This document shows, piece by piece, positions 50,646 through 58,317 of a stretch of 64,000 bases of DNA. Source of the stretch: Phenylobacterium sp. CCH9-H3. GTDB taxonomy: Bacteria > Pseudomonadota > Alphaproteobacteria > Caulobacterales > Caulobacteraceae. The notes below the pieces were generated by a model. It was not told the DNA's origin, ran no database searches, and was given only the letters and a program-made list of their open reading frames with translations. Where the stretch lies: the NCBI RefSeq assembly GCF_001557235.1, contig NZ_LSJI01000266.1, forward strand, positions 10,163-74,162. The letters run 5' to 3'. A program made the translations under genes and the position numbers. Positions within the stretch are counted from its first letter, which is position 1, and each line of letters starts with the position of its first letter.

Positions 50646-52916
50646 CTAGAACGCGGCGGACAGCTCGATGCCGTAGGTCCGCGGCGCGCCGAACGAGGAC
50701 ATCTCCTCCTGGAAGAAGGGGATGATGTTGGTGCGGTAGACCGTATCGCCCAGGTTCTTGCCGTAGACCGAGACGCTCCAGGGCTTGTCCGGCAGGGTCA
50801 GGGTCACCCGGCCGTCGAGGGTGCCGTAGCCGTCCTCCCAGGTGGTATTCTCCGGAGCCCACGGCATCCGCCCCTGGTAACGGTAGCTCAGGCGCGCGGA
50901 CAGGGCGTCTTCCCACGATCCGACGCTGGTGGTCACCTCGGCCCCGATCGCGCCCTGCCAGCGCGGCGTGCGCTGCATCCGGTTCCCGGAGTTGTTCACC
51001 CCGGCGAAGATGAAGGTGTCGTACTCGGCGTGCACATAGCTGCCGCTGGCCCAGGCGCGCAGCCAACGGGTCGGAGCCAGCTGCAGGTCGGTCTCCACGC
51101 CCTTGATCGTGGCGCCGGGCGCGTTGCTGATCACGTTGCAGAGGCAGGACGCAAGGGTCTGCTGCACCTGCAGGTCCTTGTACTTCATGTAGAACACCGC
51201 CGTGTTCCACCGCAGCCGGCGGTCGAACATCTCGGTCTTGTAGCCGGCCTCGTAGTTCGTGACGGTCTCGGGATCGTACGGCGTCGCGGCGGCGAAGGCG
51301 TTCGAGGCGCTGTTCTGGAAGCCGCCGCCCTTGAAGCCCCGCGAGACGGTCAGATAGGCCATGTTCCGCTCGTCTGGCGTCCAGCGCAGGGTCGCTTGTG
51401 GCGTCAGTTCCTTCCAGGAGTCGCCGTAGGGCGTGGCGAAGTTGGTGGTCAGCGGCGTCAACGGCGCCGGATCATTGGGATTTAGCCGGTCGCCGGTGGC
51501 GACGATGATGCCCCGCTGGAAGCCGTACTTCTTGTCCTTGGTGTAGCGGGCGCCGACGTCCAGCTTCAGGGTCTCGGTGATCTTGAAGCCGACCTGGGCG
51601 AAGACCGCCATGTCCCGGTTGTGGCCGTGGTCGTCCCAGTGGCTCTCGCCCGACAGGGTCGGCAGCACGGTCGATTCACCCCAGTAGCGGTTATACTGGT
51701 GCACGTTGGTCTTCTGGTAGTAGGCGCCGACGATCCAGTCGAAGCGGCTCTCGGTGTTGGTCGAGGCCAGCCGCAGCTCCTGCGAGACCTGGTTCATCCC
51801 CTCGATGAAGTTCACCGGTTCGGCGAAGAGCAGGGGGGCGGCCACGTTGAAGCCATTGGCCGGGCCGAGGCCGGTCTGGTCGTACAGCGTGAACGAGTGG
51901 TTGTGCCGGTAGCCGCTGATGCTGGACAGGCGGACGTTCTCGGCCACGTCCTTCTCGACCTTGATGATGATGTCGTAGGTCTCGTGCCGCGCGCCCTGCG
52001 GGGTCGGCGCGGTGTCGCCCTTGAACAGCGGCCAGATCGGCAGGCTTTCCTTGCGGCTGAGACCGCCGGGCCGCAGGGCAGCGATCAGCGCGCGGGTGCC
52101 GGACCACGGGGTGAAGCTGGCCGGCAGGGTCTTGCTCTTCAGGCCAACGCGATGGATGCCGTCGTTGCTGTCCTTGGCGTAGTCGACGTTGATGCTGGCG
52201 CGCAGGTCGGAGCCCTCGGGCGCATAGGCCAGCTGCACCCGCGCCTGGGTGGAATCCAGGTTCTCCAGCTCGACGTTGTGCAGGATGTCCTTGTAGTAGC
52301 CGCCGCGGTTGATCGTCTGGAACGAGACCCGGCCGGCCAGGCTCTCGGTGATCGGGCCGGTGATGTAGCCGTTGGTCTGCTTCAGGTCGTAGTTGCCCAG
52401 CGTGACGGTCATGCGCCCCGAGGCCTCGAAGCTGGGCGCGTTCGAGATGATGTTCACCGCGCCGCCAGCGACGTTCTTGCCCAGCAGCACGCCTTGGGGC
52501 CCGCGCACCACCTCGACCCGCGCCACGTCGTAGAAGGCCGAGTTCAGGTTGCCCGAACGGCTGACGTAGACGTCGTCCACGAAGGTCGCCACCGACTGGT
52601 CGGCGGTGGGCGAGCTCAGGCGCGTGTTCACGACGCCCCGGATGTTGATCTCGTTGGACTGCGGCGAGTTCGCGGTGAACGAGATGCCCGTCATGTTGTG
52701 GGCCAGGTCCTCGAGCGTCAGGACCCGGTCCTTGGCGAGGTTGGCGCCGGTGATGGCGGTGATGGCCAGCGGCGCGGTCTGGACGTTTTCCTCGCGCTTC
52801 TGGGCGGTGACGATCAGCTCCTCCAGCTGGGTCCCCGGCTCCGCGGCCATGGCGGGGGCGGCGAGCCCCAGGCCGGTCAGGAGGGCGATCACGGATGTGG
52901 TGTGCTGCAGCTTCAT
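50646..52916 (-). CDS. TonB-dependent outer-membrane receptor
   Basis: A 756-residue receptor with a signal peptide (ending LGLAAPAMAAEPG), a TonB-box-like LEELIVTAQKREENV, plug domain (about 45-170: INIRGVVNTRL, FVDDVYVSRSG, ARVEVVRGPQGVLLGKNVAGGAVNI) and a 22-strand barrel ending in the terminal aromatic GIELSAAF. This CirA-like type is common in sphingomonads and caulobacters for plant-derived or hydrophobic compounds. ATG MKLQHTTS selected for its signal peptide. Motif copy 7 lies 137 bp upstream. Likely the importer for the island substrate. Confidence 0.9.
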   Translation of the reverse strand: MKLQHTTSVIALLTGLGLAAPAMAAEPGTQLEELIVTAQKREENVQTAPLAITAITGANLAKDRVLTLEDLAHNMTGISFTANSPQSNEINIRGVVNTRLSSPTADQSVATFVDDVYVSRSGNLNSAFYDVARVEVVRGPQGVLLGKNVAGGAVNIISNAPSFEASGRMTVTLGNYDLKQTNGYITGPITESLAGRVSFQTINRGGYYKDILHNVELENLDSTQARVQLAYAPEGSDLRASINVDYAKDSNDGIHRVGLKSKTLPASFTPWSGTRALIAALRPGGLSRKESLPIWPLFKGDTAPTPQGARHETYDIIIKVEKDVAENVRLSSISGYRHNHSFTLYDQTGLGPANGFNVAAPLLFAEPVNFIEGMNQVSQELRLASTNTESRFDWIVGAYYQKTNVHQYNRYWGESTVLPTLSGESHWDDHGHNRDMAVFAQVGFKITETLKLDVGARYTKDKKYGFQRGIIVATGDRLNPNDPAPLTPLTTNFATPYGDSWKELTPQATLRWTPDERNMAYLTVSRGFKGGGFQNSASNAFAAATPYDPETVTNYEAGYKTEMFDRRLRWNTAVFYMKYKDLQVQQTLASCLCNVISNAPGATIKGVETDLQLAPTRWLRAWASGSYVHAEYDTFIFAGVNNSGNRMQRTPRWQGAIGAEVTTSVGSWEDALSARLSYRYQGRMPWAPENTTWEDGYGTLDGRVTLTLPDKPWSVSVYGKNLGDTVYRTNIIPFFQEEMSSFGAPRTYGIELSAAF

Positions 52917-53053
52917 GGCGTTTCTCCCCCGGGCCGCGGCGTTCGAGCGCCGAGATCCCCCGTTGTGTTGTCCGCGCGAGGCGGAAGACGTCCGCTTGGA
53001 AGGGTGGGGCGAGGCGGGCAGAGCGTCTGGCCCCGGCGCCGAAGGTTGCGCCG

Positions 53054-53069
53054 GCTTGCATAACGTCAT
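53054..53069 (+). promoter_or_regulatory. Island motif copy 7 (TonB receptor side)
   Basis: GCTTGCATAACGTCAT, matching the reference in CTTGCATAACG. Oriented away from the receptor it probably controls, suggesting orientation is not critical, or that it serves the rightward gene too. Confidence 0.5.
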
Positions 53070-53251
53070 CCAGGCGGTCGCGCGGAAGCGGATCGCCGAC
53101 GTCATTGCGCCTGGATCTCCCCGATCAAGCCCTCCCGACTTCTCTTATTCCTATCTGGGCAAGCGCTCCGGGAAGCGCTTACATCTCGTCAAGCAAGTCA
53201 CCCCCTCGTATGGCTGGTGGCGACTCCCGAGAAAGAGCTTGCCAATAGTCC

Positions 53252-53267
53252 GTACCGTTATGCAAGT
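53252..53267 (-). promoter_or_regulatory. Island motif copy 8 (SnoaL promoter)
   Basis: On the minus strand ACTTGCATAACGGTAC differs from the reference at one position. It lies 35 bp before the SnoaL ATG, the same distance as copy 5 from its gene. Confidence 0.6.
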
Positions 53268-53302
53268 TGATTTTCGGAACGGGATCCAGGGAGGACGGCG
53301 AG

Positions 53303-53719
53303 ATGGCCGCAGCGCTGACGGACGAGCAGAAGACCGCGGCCGGGCGTGAGATGGCCGAGGCGTGGCGAGCGCTCGACTGGCGCAAGGTCGCCGACATGTT
53401 CACGCCCGATGGCGTGCTGCATTCCATGATGGTCGAGCCCATCGTGGGGCGCGAGGCGATCTACAAGCGTGTGTCGGGCCTGGGCGACGGGCTGGAGCAG
53501 ATCACCCTCAACATCCACCACATGGGCGTCATCGACGGGGTGCTCTACATGGAGCGCACGGACGAGTTCGTGATCCGCGGCAAGGTCGGCTCGGCGCCGG
53601 TGGTGGGCGTCCTGGAATTCGACGGCCGACTGATCAGGGTCTGGCGCGAATACTACGACCGCGCCCACCTCCTGAAAGCCATGGGCCTGGTCGAAGACTT
53701 CGACCAGAAGACCCGCTGA
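53303..53719 (+). CDS. SnoaL/limonene-epoxide-hydrolase-like protein (pair B, cytosolic)
   Basis: A 138-residue NTF2-fold protein: AEAWRALDWRKVADMFTPDGVLHSMM, LYMERTDEFVIRG, IRVWREYYDR. The Arg85-x-Asp87 and Asp119 match the Asp-Arg-Asp triad of limonene 1,2-epoxide hydrolase; the water-binding Tyr/Asn are not obvious. Close paralogue of the exported protein at 56523. ATG after CAGGGAGGACGGCGAG. An epoxide hydrolase or cyclase on a pathway intermediate is plausible. Confidence 0.8.
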   Translation: MAAALTDEQKTAAGREMAEAWRALDWRKVADMFTPDGVLHSMMVEPIVGREAIYKRVSGLGDGLEQITLNIHHMGVIDGVLYMERTDEFVIRGKVGSAPVVGVLEFDGRLIRVWREYYDRAHLLKAMGLVEDFDQKTR

Positions 53720-53726
53720 CTAGGAC

Positions 53727-54113
53727 CTAGCGCCCGTACGGCCGCAGTTCGGCCGAGCGGGCGGAGTCCAGGTACTCGTCAAGGCGGGTGATCACCCCGT
53801 CCTCCATCCTGACCACCACGCAGGCGTCCATGGCCCACTTTTTCCCGTCGGGCAGGGTCGCCTCCAGCACATGCTGCTGAAGGAAGCCGTCCGGTAGGGG
53901 CTCGCGACGCACCACACGATAGTTGCGGTCGGGGAGGGTGCGGATGAACCAGTCCAGCACCTTCATGTTCTGGTCGACCGTCTGTTCGATCCCGTCGCTG
54001 TTGTGCCAGAGCTTGGCGTCCGGCGCATAGCAGGCGCGGACGGCGGCAGTGTCGCCCGCCTGGATCGCGCCCACGAAGCGTTCGGCGAAGGCGAGGTAGT
54101 CCTGGGGGGTCAT
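53727..54113 (-). CDS. SnoaL-like NTF2-fold protein
   Basis: A 128-residue protein: FAERFVGAIQAGDTAAVRACYAPDAKLWHNSDG, YRVVRREPLPDGFLQQHVLEATLPDGKKW, ITRLDEYLDSA. Typical SnoaL-like polyketide-cyclase fold without clear catalytic residues; unrelated in detail to the two paralogue pairs. Starts 13 bp after the SDR stop, so it is the last gene of the cleavage-oxygenase operon. Confidence 0.8.
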   Translation of the reverse strand: MTPQDYLAFAERFVGAIQAGDTAAVRACYAPDAKLWHNSDGIEQTVDQNMKVLDWFIRTLPDRNYRVVRREPLPDGFLQQHVLEATLPDGKKWAMDACVVVRMEDGVITRLDEYLDSARSAELRPYGR

Positions 54114-54126
54114 GTCGCGCGCTCCC

Positions 54127-54885
54127 TCAGCGGCCGGTCGTCACGCGCTCGCCGGAGAGCGAGCGGCGCATCTGCAGTTCGAAGCCCTTGGGGTCGCGCG
54201 CCAGGTTGGCCCGGACGTCCACGGCCATGAAGTCGGTGTCCACCTCGTCGGCGCCCTTTCGGATCGCCTTCAGGCCCGCTTCCGCGATCGTCGCCGGCGT
54301 CTCCTTGAAGCCCTCGACGTGACTGGCCATCCGCGTGTCCACCGAGCCGACGATCAGGGCGGTCACCGAGGTGTTCTGCGGCGCAAGCTCGGCCCGCAGG
54401 CAGGTGGACATGGCCCGGCCGGCGAACTTGGAGGGGCTGTAGCCCCCCATGCCGGGCACGGCCACGATGCCGCCCGCGGACAGGACGTTGGCGATGGCGC
54501 TCTCCTTGTGCCGCGCCAGGATCGGCGCGAACGCCCGGCACATGGCCAGGGGGCCGAAGTAGTTGGTCTCCATCTCCGCGCGCGCGGCCGACAGGTCCGG
54601 CGCCTTCAGCAGGGTCTGCATGGAGAACTGGCCGGCGTTGTTCACCAGGATGCTGACGTCCTGGCACTGGGCCGCGGCGGCCTCGATCTGCTCCGGCTTG
54701 CTCACGTCGAGCTGCACCGCGACGACCCGCGCCGGATCCTCGTCCACGAGATGGCGGGCGTTGGCCGGGTCGCGGGCGGCCACGTAGACCTTCCGCGCGC
54801 CGGCGGCGAGGAAGGCGCGCACGAAGGCTTCGCCGATCCCGCGGTTGCCGCCCGTGACCAGGGCGACGCTGTCCTTGATTTCCAT
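54127..54885 (-). CDS. SDR oxidoreductase
   Basis: A 252-residue classical SDR: LVTGGNRGIGEAFVRAFLAAGARKVYVAARD, NNAGQFS, SAGGIVAVPGMGGYSPSKFAGRAM. The KVYVAARD sequence (Ala-Arg after strand 2) suggests NADP. Directly behind the cleavage-oxygenase gene (17 bp), so it may reduce or oxidise an aldehyde released by the oxygenase. Not experimentally assignable. Confidence 0.83.
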   Translation of the reverse strand: MEIKDSVALVTGGNRGIGEAFVRAFLAAGARKVYVAARDPANARHLVDEDPARVVAVQLDVSKPEQIEAAAAQCQDVSILVNNAGQFSMQTLLKAPDLSAARAEMETNYFGPLAMCRAFAPILARHKESAIANVLSAGGIVAVPGMGGYSPSKFAGRAMSTCLRAELAPQNTSVTALIVGSVDTRMASHVEGFKETPATIAEAGLKAIRKGADEVDTDFMAVDVRANLARDPKGFELQMRRSLSGERVTTGR

Positions 54886-54902
54886 CCCTTGAGCCTCTGG
54901 TC

Positions 54903-56381
54903 TTAGGCCGCCACGAAGCCGTCGCGGATGAACGCCCGGTCCGCCCAGACGCTGTGCGTGCCGCTGCAGATCTTGTGGGGCAGGGCGATGCGGACGACCG
55001 GCCCCTCGTCGAAGCGCTTGCAGTCGATCAGCACGCACTCGGACGTGCCGCTGGTCTCGTCGATGATGAAGCTGACGAGATAGCCATCGTCCTCGTCCTT
55101 GGCGTCGATGCGCGGCACGAAGGGGGCCTCGCTGGCGTAGCGGCCATCGGGCAGGCTGACCTCCCACGACTCTCCGGTCTCCAGGTCGTGCTTCACGAAG
55201 CCGGTGAACAGGAACCAGCCGGGCCTCGACGTCGTGGAATAGGCGTAGCGGTAGGGCTTGCCGGCGTAGCGCTGGTTGAACATGCCGAACTCGAGGATCC
55301 GGTCGTCCAGGTGGCGCTCGTGCGTCTCGCCGGTCTTCAGGTTGAACCGCCAGCGGTGCAGCTTGGGACGGAAGCTGTGCTCGTCCAGGAACGACATCAT
55401 GTGCCCGTAGCCATCGGGCGCGTCGGGCAGCGGCCGCGGGGTCGGGTTCTCCTGGAAGTAGCCGTCCATGACCACCTCGTCGCCGTCCTCGTAGGCGTTG
55501 AGGAAGTGCAGGATGTAGGTGGGCTCGGCCTCGAACCAGCGGACGTCTGACGGCTGGCCGTACCGCGGGATGATGCCGAAGCGCGACGGGAGGCCCGGGT
55601 GCATCCGCACGGCGTGGATGTCGCGTTTCAGGAGCTCCTCGTCCCAGAACACCGGCAGGTCGTTGAGGATCGAGAAGTTCGTCGTGAACGTCATGTCGTG
55701 CGGCAGGCGCGGGCCGGGCAGGGGGACCGGCACGTAGTGCGCCAGCTTCCCGTGCCGGTCGACCACGCCGTAGTGCATGTAGGGCGCATGCTTGGAGTAG
55801 TTGAAGAACAAGAGCTCGCCCGTGGCCTCGTCGACCTTGGTGTGGGCCGAGACGCCGTCCAGCGGACCCCAGCTGGCCACGCCGCCCTGCTCCAGCGTCT
55901 CCGGATCCAGCCAATAGGCTTCGCCGCACTGGTAGAAGGTCGAGACGATGCGCCCGCCATGGACGACCACGTCGGTGGAGGATGAATCCTTCAGCCCGCC
56001 ATGGGCGCCGAAGCCGGGCCGCAGCGAGACGCCGGGACCGTCCATCAGCCCGCCCCAGAGGGCCTGGCCGGCTTCCTGTTCGGCCTGGAAGCCACGCGTC
56101 CGGACGAAGCGGTTGCGATAGTCGGCCCGGCCGTCCTTGAAGCTGATCATGTGCACCATGCCGTCGCCGTCGAACGGATGGTGGCGGCCCAGCGGCTGCT
56201 GCACGGGGTTCTCGGTGTTGCGGACATAGACGCCGTCGATGTCGCGCGGGATCGCGCCCTCGATCACGTCGAGGTCCGTGGCGTCCACCTCCTCGTGCAG
56301 CGGCGTCCAGGCGCCGTTGAGATACGGATGGTTGCTGGGCCGCAGCGAGACCTGCACCGGCGGCAGTCGCTCCATCTTCAT
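54903..56381 (-). CDS. Carotenoid/lignostilbene cleavage oxygenase
   Basis: A 492-residue retinal-pigment-epithelium-65/carotenoid oxygenase family protein, which cleaves C=C bonds with Fe(II) and O2. Four His ligands are in place: His180 (VSAHTKVDE), His228 (LPHDMTFT), His292 (ILHFLNAYEDGDEV) and His476 (SGTHSVW). The second-sphere Glu lies in SEAPFVPR. Length and motifs fit either apocarotenoid oxygenases or the lignostilbene dioxygenases that cut 4-hydroxystilbenes. ATG after GGAGAGCC. First gene of an operon with an SDR and a SnoaL protein; motif copy 9 is upstream. Confidence 0.87.
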   Translation of the reverse strand: MKMERLPPVQVSLRPSNHPYLNGAWTPLHEEVDATDLDVIEGAIPRDIDGVYVRNTENPVQQPLGRHHPFDGDGMVHMISFKDGRADYRNRFVRTRGFQAEQEAGQALWGGLMDGPGVSLRPGFGAHGGLKDSSSTDVVVHGGRIVSTFYQCGEAYWLDPETLEQGGVASWGPLDGVSAHTKVDEATGELLFFNYSKHAPYMHYGVVDRHGKLAHYVPVPLPGPRLPHDMTFTTNFSILNDLPVFWDEELLKRDIHAVRMHPGLPSRFGIIPRYGQPSDVRWFEAEPTYILHFLNAYEDGDEVVMDGYFQENPTPRPLPDAPDGYGHMMSFLDEHSFRPKLHRWRFNLKTGETHERHLDDRILEFGMFNQRYAGKPYRYAYSTTSRPGWFLFTGFVKHDLETGESWEVSLPDGRYASEAPFVPRIDAKDEDDGYLVSFIIDETSGTSECVLIDCKRFDEGPVVRIALPHKICSGTHSVWADRAFIRDGFVAA

Positions 56382-56445
56382 AACGGCTCTCCGAGCGTGT
56401 CGGCGCGCCCGTCGCGGGCGCCCTTGAACCAAGTCTAGCAACATG

Positions 56446-56461
56446 GTCTTGTTGTGCAAGT
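56446..56461 (-). promoter_or_regulatory. Island motif copy 9 (cleavage oxygenase / SnoaL)
   Basis: On the minus strand ACTTGCACAACAAGAC, one mismatch in the ACTTGCATA core. Lies 64 bp before the oxygenase ATG and 61 bp before the divergent SnoaL ATG. Confidence 0.45.
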
Positions 56462-56522
56462 GACATGGGCCGGATGCGTGACCGATCGCATCGGCGGCCC
56501 GGAACGAGGGATGGAAACACGC

Positions 56523-56975
56523 ATGAAGACCCTGCTCAGCCTGGCCGCGCTCGCCTTCGCCGTGGCGGCGCCTCTGCCGGCGTCGGCCGCAGACACGGAC
56601 GCCAGCCGGATCGCCGTCGCCCGGGAGATGATCGCCGCGTGGAAGGCGGCCGACTGGCGCAAGGTCGGCGATCTGTTCGCCGAGAAGGGCGTCCTGCGCT
56701 CGATGATGATCGAGCCTGTGGTGGGCCGCGAGGCGATCTATCAGCGCATCGCCGCGCTCGGCAAAGGCGCGCCGGACGGCGTTGTCCTCGACGTCTCGCA
56801 CATGGGTGTGATCGACGGCCTGGTGTTCATGGAGCGGGTCGACCGCTTCGTCTACAACGGCAAGCCCGGCGAGGTGCCGGTCGTCGGCGTGCTCGATATC
56901 CGCGACGGCAAGGTGCAGGAGTGGCGTGAGTACTACGACCGCGCCGAGCTGCTGAAGGCGCTTGGGGAGAAGTAG
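56523..56975 (+). CDS. Exported SnoaL/limonene-epoxide-hydrolase-like protein (pair B, periplasmic)
   Basis: A 150-residue protein with a signal peptide (MKTLLSLAALAFAVAAPLPASA) and an NTF2-fold domain very similar to the one at 53303: MIAAWKAADWRKVGDLFAEKGVLRSMM, VFMERVDRFVYNG, VQEWREYYDR. Arg105, Asp107 and Asp139 match the limonene-epoxide-hydrolase triad. An ATG 12 bp upstream is possible, but the signal peptide begins at this one. Confidence 0.78.
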   Translation: MKTLLSLAALAFAVAAPLPASAADTDASRIAVAREMIAAWKAADWRKVGDLFAEKGVLRSMMIEPVVGREAIYQRIAALGKGAPDGVVLDVSHMGVIDGLVFMERVDRFVYNGKPGEVPVVGVLDIRDGKVQEWREYYDRAELLKALGEK

Positions 56976-56978
56976 GCC

Positions 56979-58187
56979 TCAGCCCACCCGTTCCAGGACC
57001 ATGGCGGCGCCGACCCCGACGCCGCCGGTGGCCACGACGAGACCCGTCTCGGCGTCGAGCTGGACCATGTCGTCGAGCAGGGTGGTGGTGAGGACCGCGC
57101 CGGTGGCGCCCATGGGGTGACCCATGGCCAAGTGGCCGCCATTGGGATTGACCCGCTCCATATCCGGTTCGAACCGTCGCTCGAACAGCACCGGGATGGC
57201 GGCGAATGCCTCCATGAACTCGACCGCGCCCACGTCGCGGAGCGCGAGCCCGGCGCGGTCCAGCGCGCGCTCCATCGCGCTGAACCCCGCGGTGAGTTGC
57301 AGCACCCGGTCTCCTGCGGTCTCCCCGACCGATCGGATGCGGGCGAGGGGGGTGAGGCCCAGGGCCTGCCCCGCCTCCAGCGTTCCCAGCAGGAGCAGGG
57401 CGGCGCCGTCGGCGATCGGCGGACAGTGCGCGACGGTGTGCACATGCTCCACCCGCGTCAGGTCCGGACGATGGGCCAGCAGGATTTCGTCGTAGCCCTG
57501 GGCCCCTGCGGCGGCGAACACGGGGCCATGGCGCGCCAGGCTGGCGCCGTCGCCGAAGTCCCTGATGTTCTCGTCACGGTCCAGCGCCACGGCGCCGTCC
57601 GCGCCGCTGACCGGAATCACCCGTCCGGCGTAGCGGCCGTCCGCCCAAGCCGTCGCCGCGCGCCGATGCGACCGCAGCGTCGCCGCATCCAACGCCTGGC
57701 GCGGAATGTTCTCGACGGTCGCCAGCAGGTCCGCGGCGAGGCCCACGGGCGACCACCCCATCGCCGCGGCCAGATCCATGTCGCTGTAAAAGTCGGCCGC
57801 GTCCGCCAGGAATGGGGTCTGCGACATGCTCTCCACGCCGCCCGCCAGCGCTAGGTCCACCTGGCCTGCCGCCACCCGTCGGGCGGCGTCGGCGATGGCG
57901 CTGAGACCAGAAACGCAGAAATTATTGATTGTTAGCGCCGCGACTTCATCGGGAAGGCCGGCCTGGGTTCGGGCGGAAAGCGCCATATGCCCCCCCTGGA
58001 CGCCCACCTGGGTGACGCATCCGAGCGTCAGGTGATTCACGGAAGCCACGGATTCAGGGCCGTTGCGCGCGGCCAGCGCCTGGACCAGCTGACCGACCAG
58101 CCTGGCCGGCGCCACGGCGGCCAGGGCTCCGTCCGGCCGACCCTTGCCGCGCGGCGTCCGCACGGCGTCGAAGATGTAGACAGACAT
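56979..58187 (-). CDS. Thiolase-like protein lacking the second catalytic Cys
   Basis: A 402-residue thiolase-fold protein. Nucleophile Cys91 in INNFCVSGLSAI, VEFMEAFAAIP in place of NEAF, and His in GGHLAMGHPMGATG. The C-terminal CxGGGxG motif reads ATGGVGVGAA with Thr387 at the Cys position. Degradative and biosynthetic thiolases need that Cys as acid/base, so chemistry may differ. ATG MSVYIFDAVRTP chosen for family fit. Convergent with the SnoaL gene, 3 bp apart. Confidence 0.82.
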   Translation of the reverse strand: MSVYIFDAVRTPRGKGRPDGALAAVAPARLVGQLVQALAARNGPESVASVNHLTLGCVTQVGVQGGHMALSARTQAGLPDEVAALTINNFCVSGLSAIADAARRVAAGQVDLALAGGVESMSQTPFLADAADFYSDMDLAAAMGWSPVGLAADLLATVENIPRQALDAATLRSHRRAATAWADGRYAGRVIPVSGADGAVALDRDENIRDFGDGASLARHGPVFAAAGAQGYDEILLAHRPDLTRVEHVHTVAHCPPIADGAALLLLGTLEAGQALGLTPLARIRSVGETAGDRVLQLTAGFSAMERALDRAGLALRDVGAVEFMEAFAAIPVLFERRFEPDMERVNPNGGHLAMGHPMGATGAVLTTTLLDDMVQLDAETGLVVATGGVGVGAAMVLERVG

Positions 58188-58317
58188 GGAACCGCTCCAG
58201 CCGCGCCGAGTCCGTCTTGTAAACGAAGTCATATGGGCGGCAAGCGCGCGAACGGCGCCTCAGGCCGCCTAAGGCCGCTATAGTGGAGCCGTGTCGCCGC
58301 ACCGAGGGAGGACGGCC

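Larger units (their letters stand above)
52917..53302. other. 386-bp divergent control region
   Basis: No gene. The region separates the leftward TonB receptor from the rightward SnoaL gene. It holds island motif copies 7 (53054-53069, plus) and 8 (53252-53267, minus), each nearer one gene, and a 7-bp inverted repeat AAGCGCT-N6-AGCGCTT (53161-53180) between them. Confidence 0.6.

Noticed and set aside
58215-58230. Possible further island motif copy (TCTTGTAAACGAAGTC) before the thiolase at 56979-58187
   Set aside because: It needs a one-base gap and has several mismatches; too weak to count, although the position is right.
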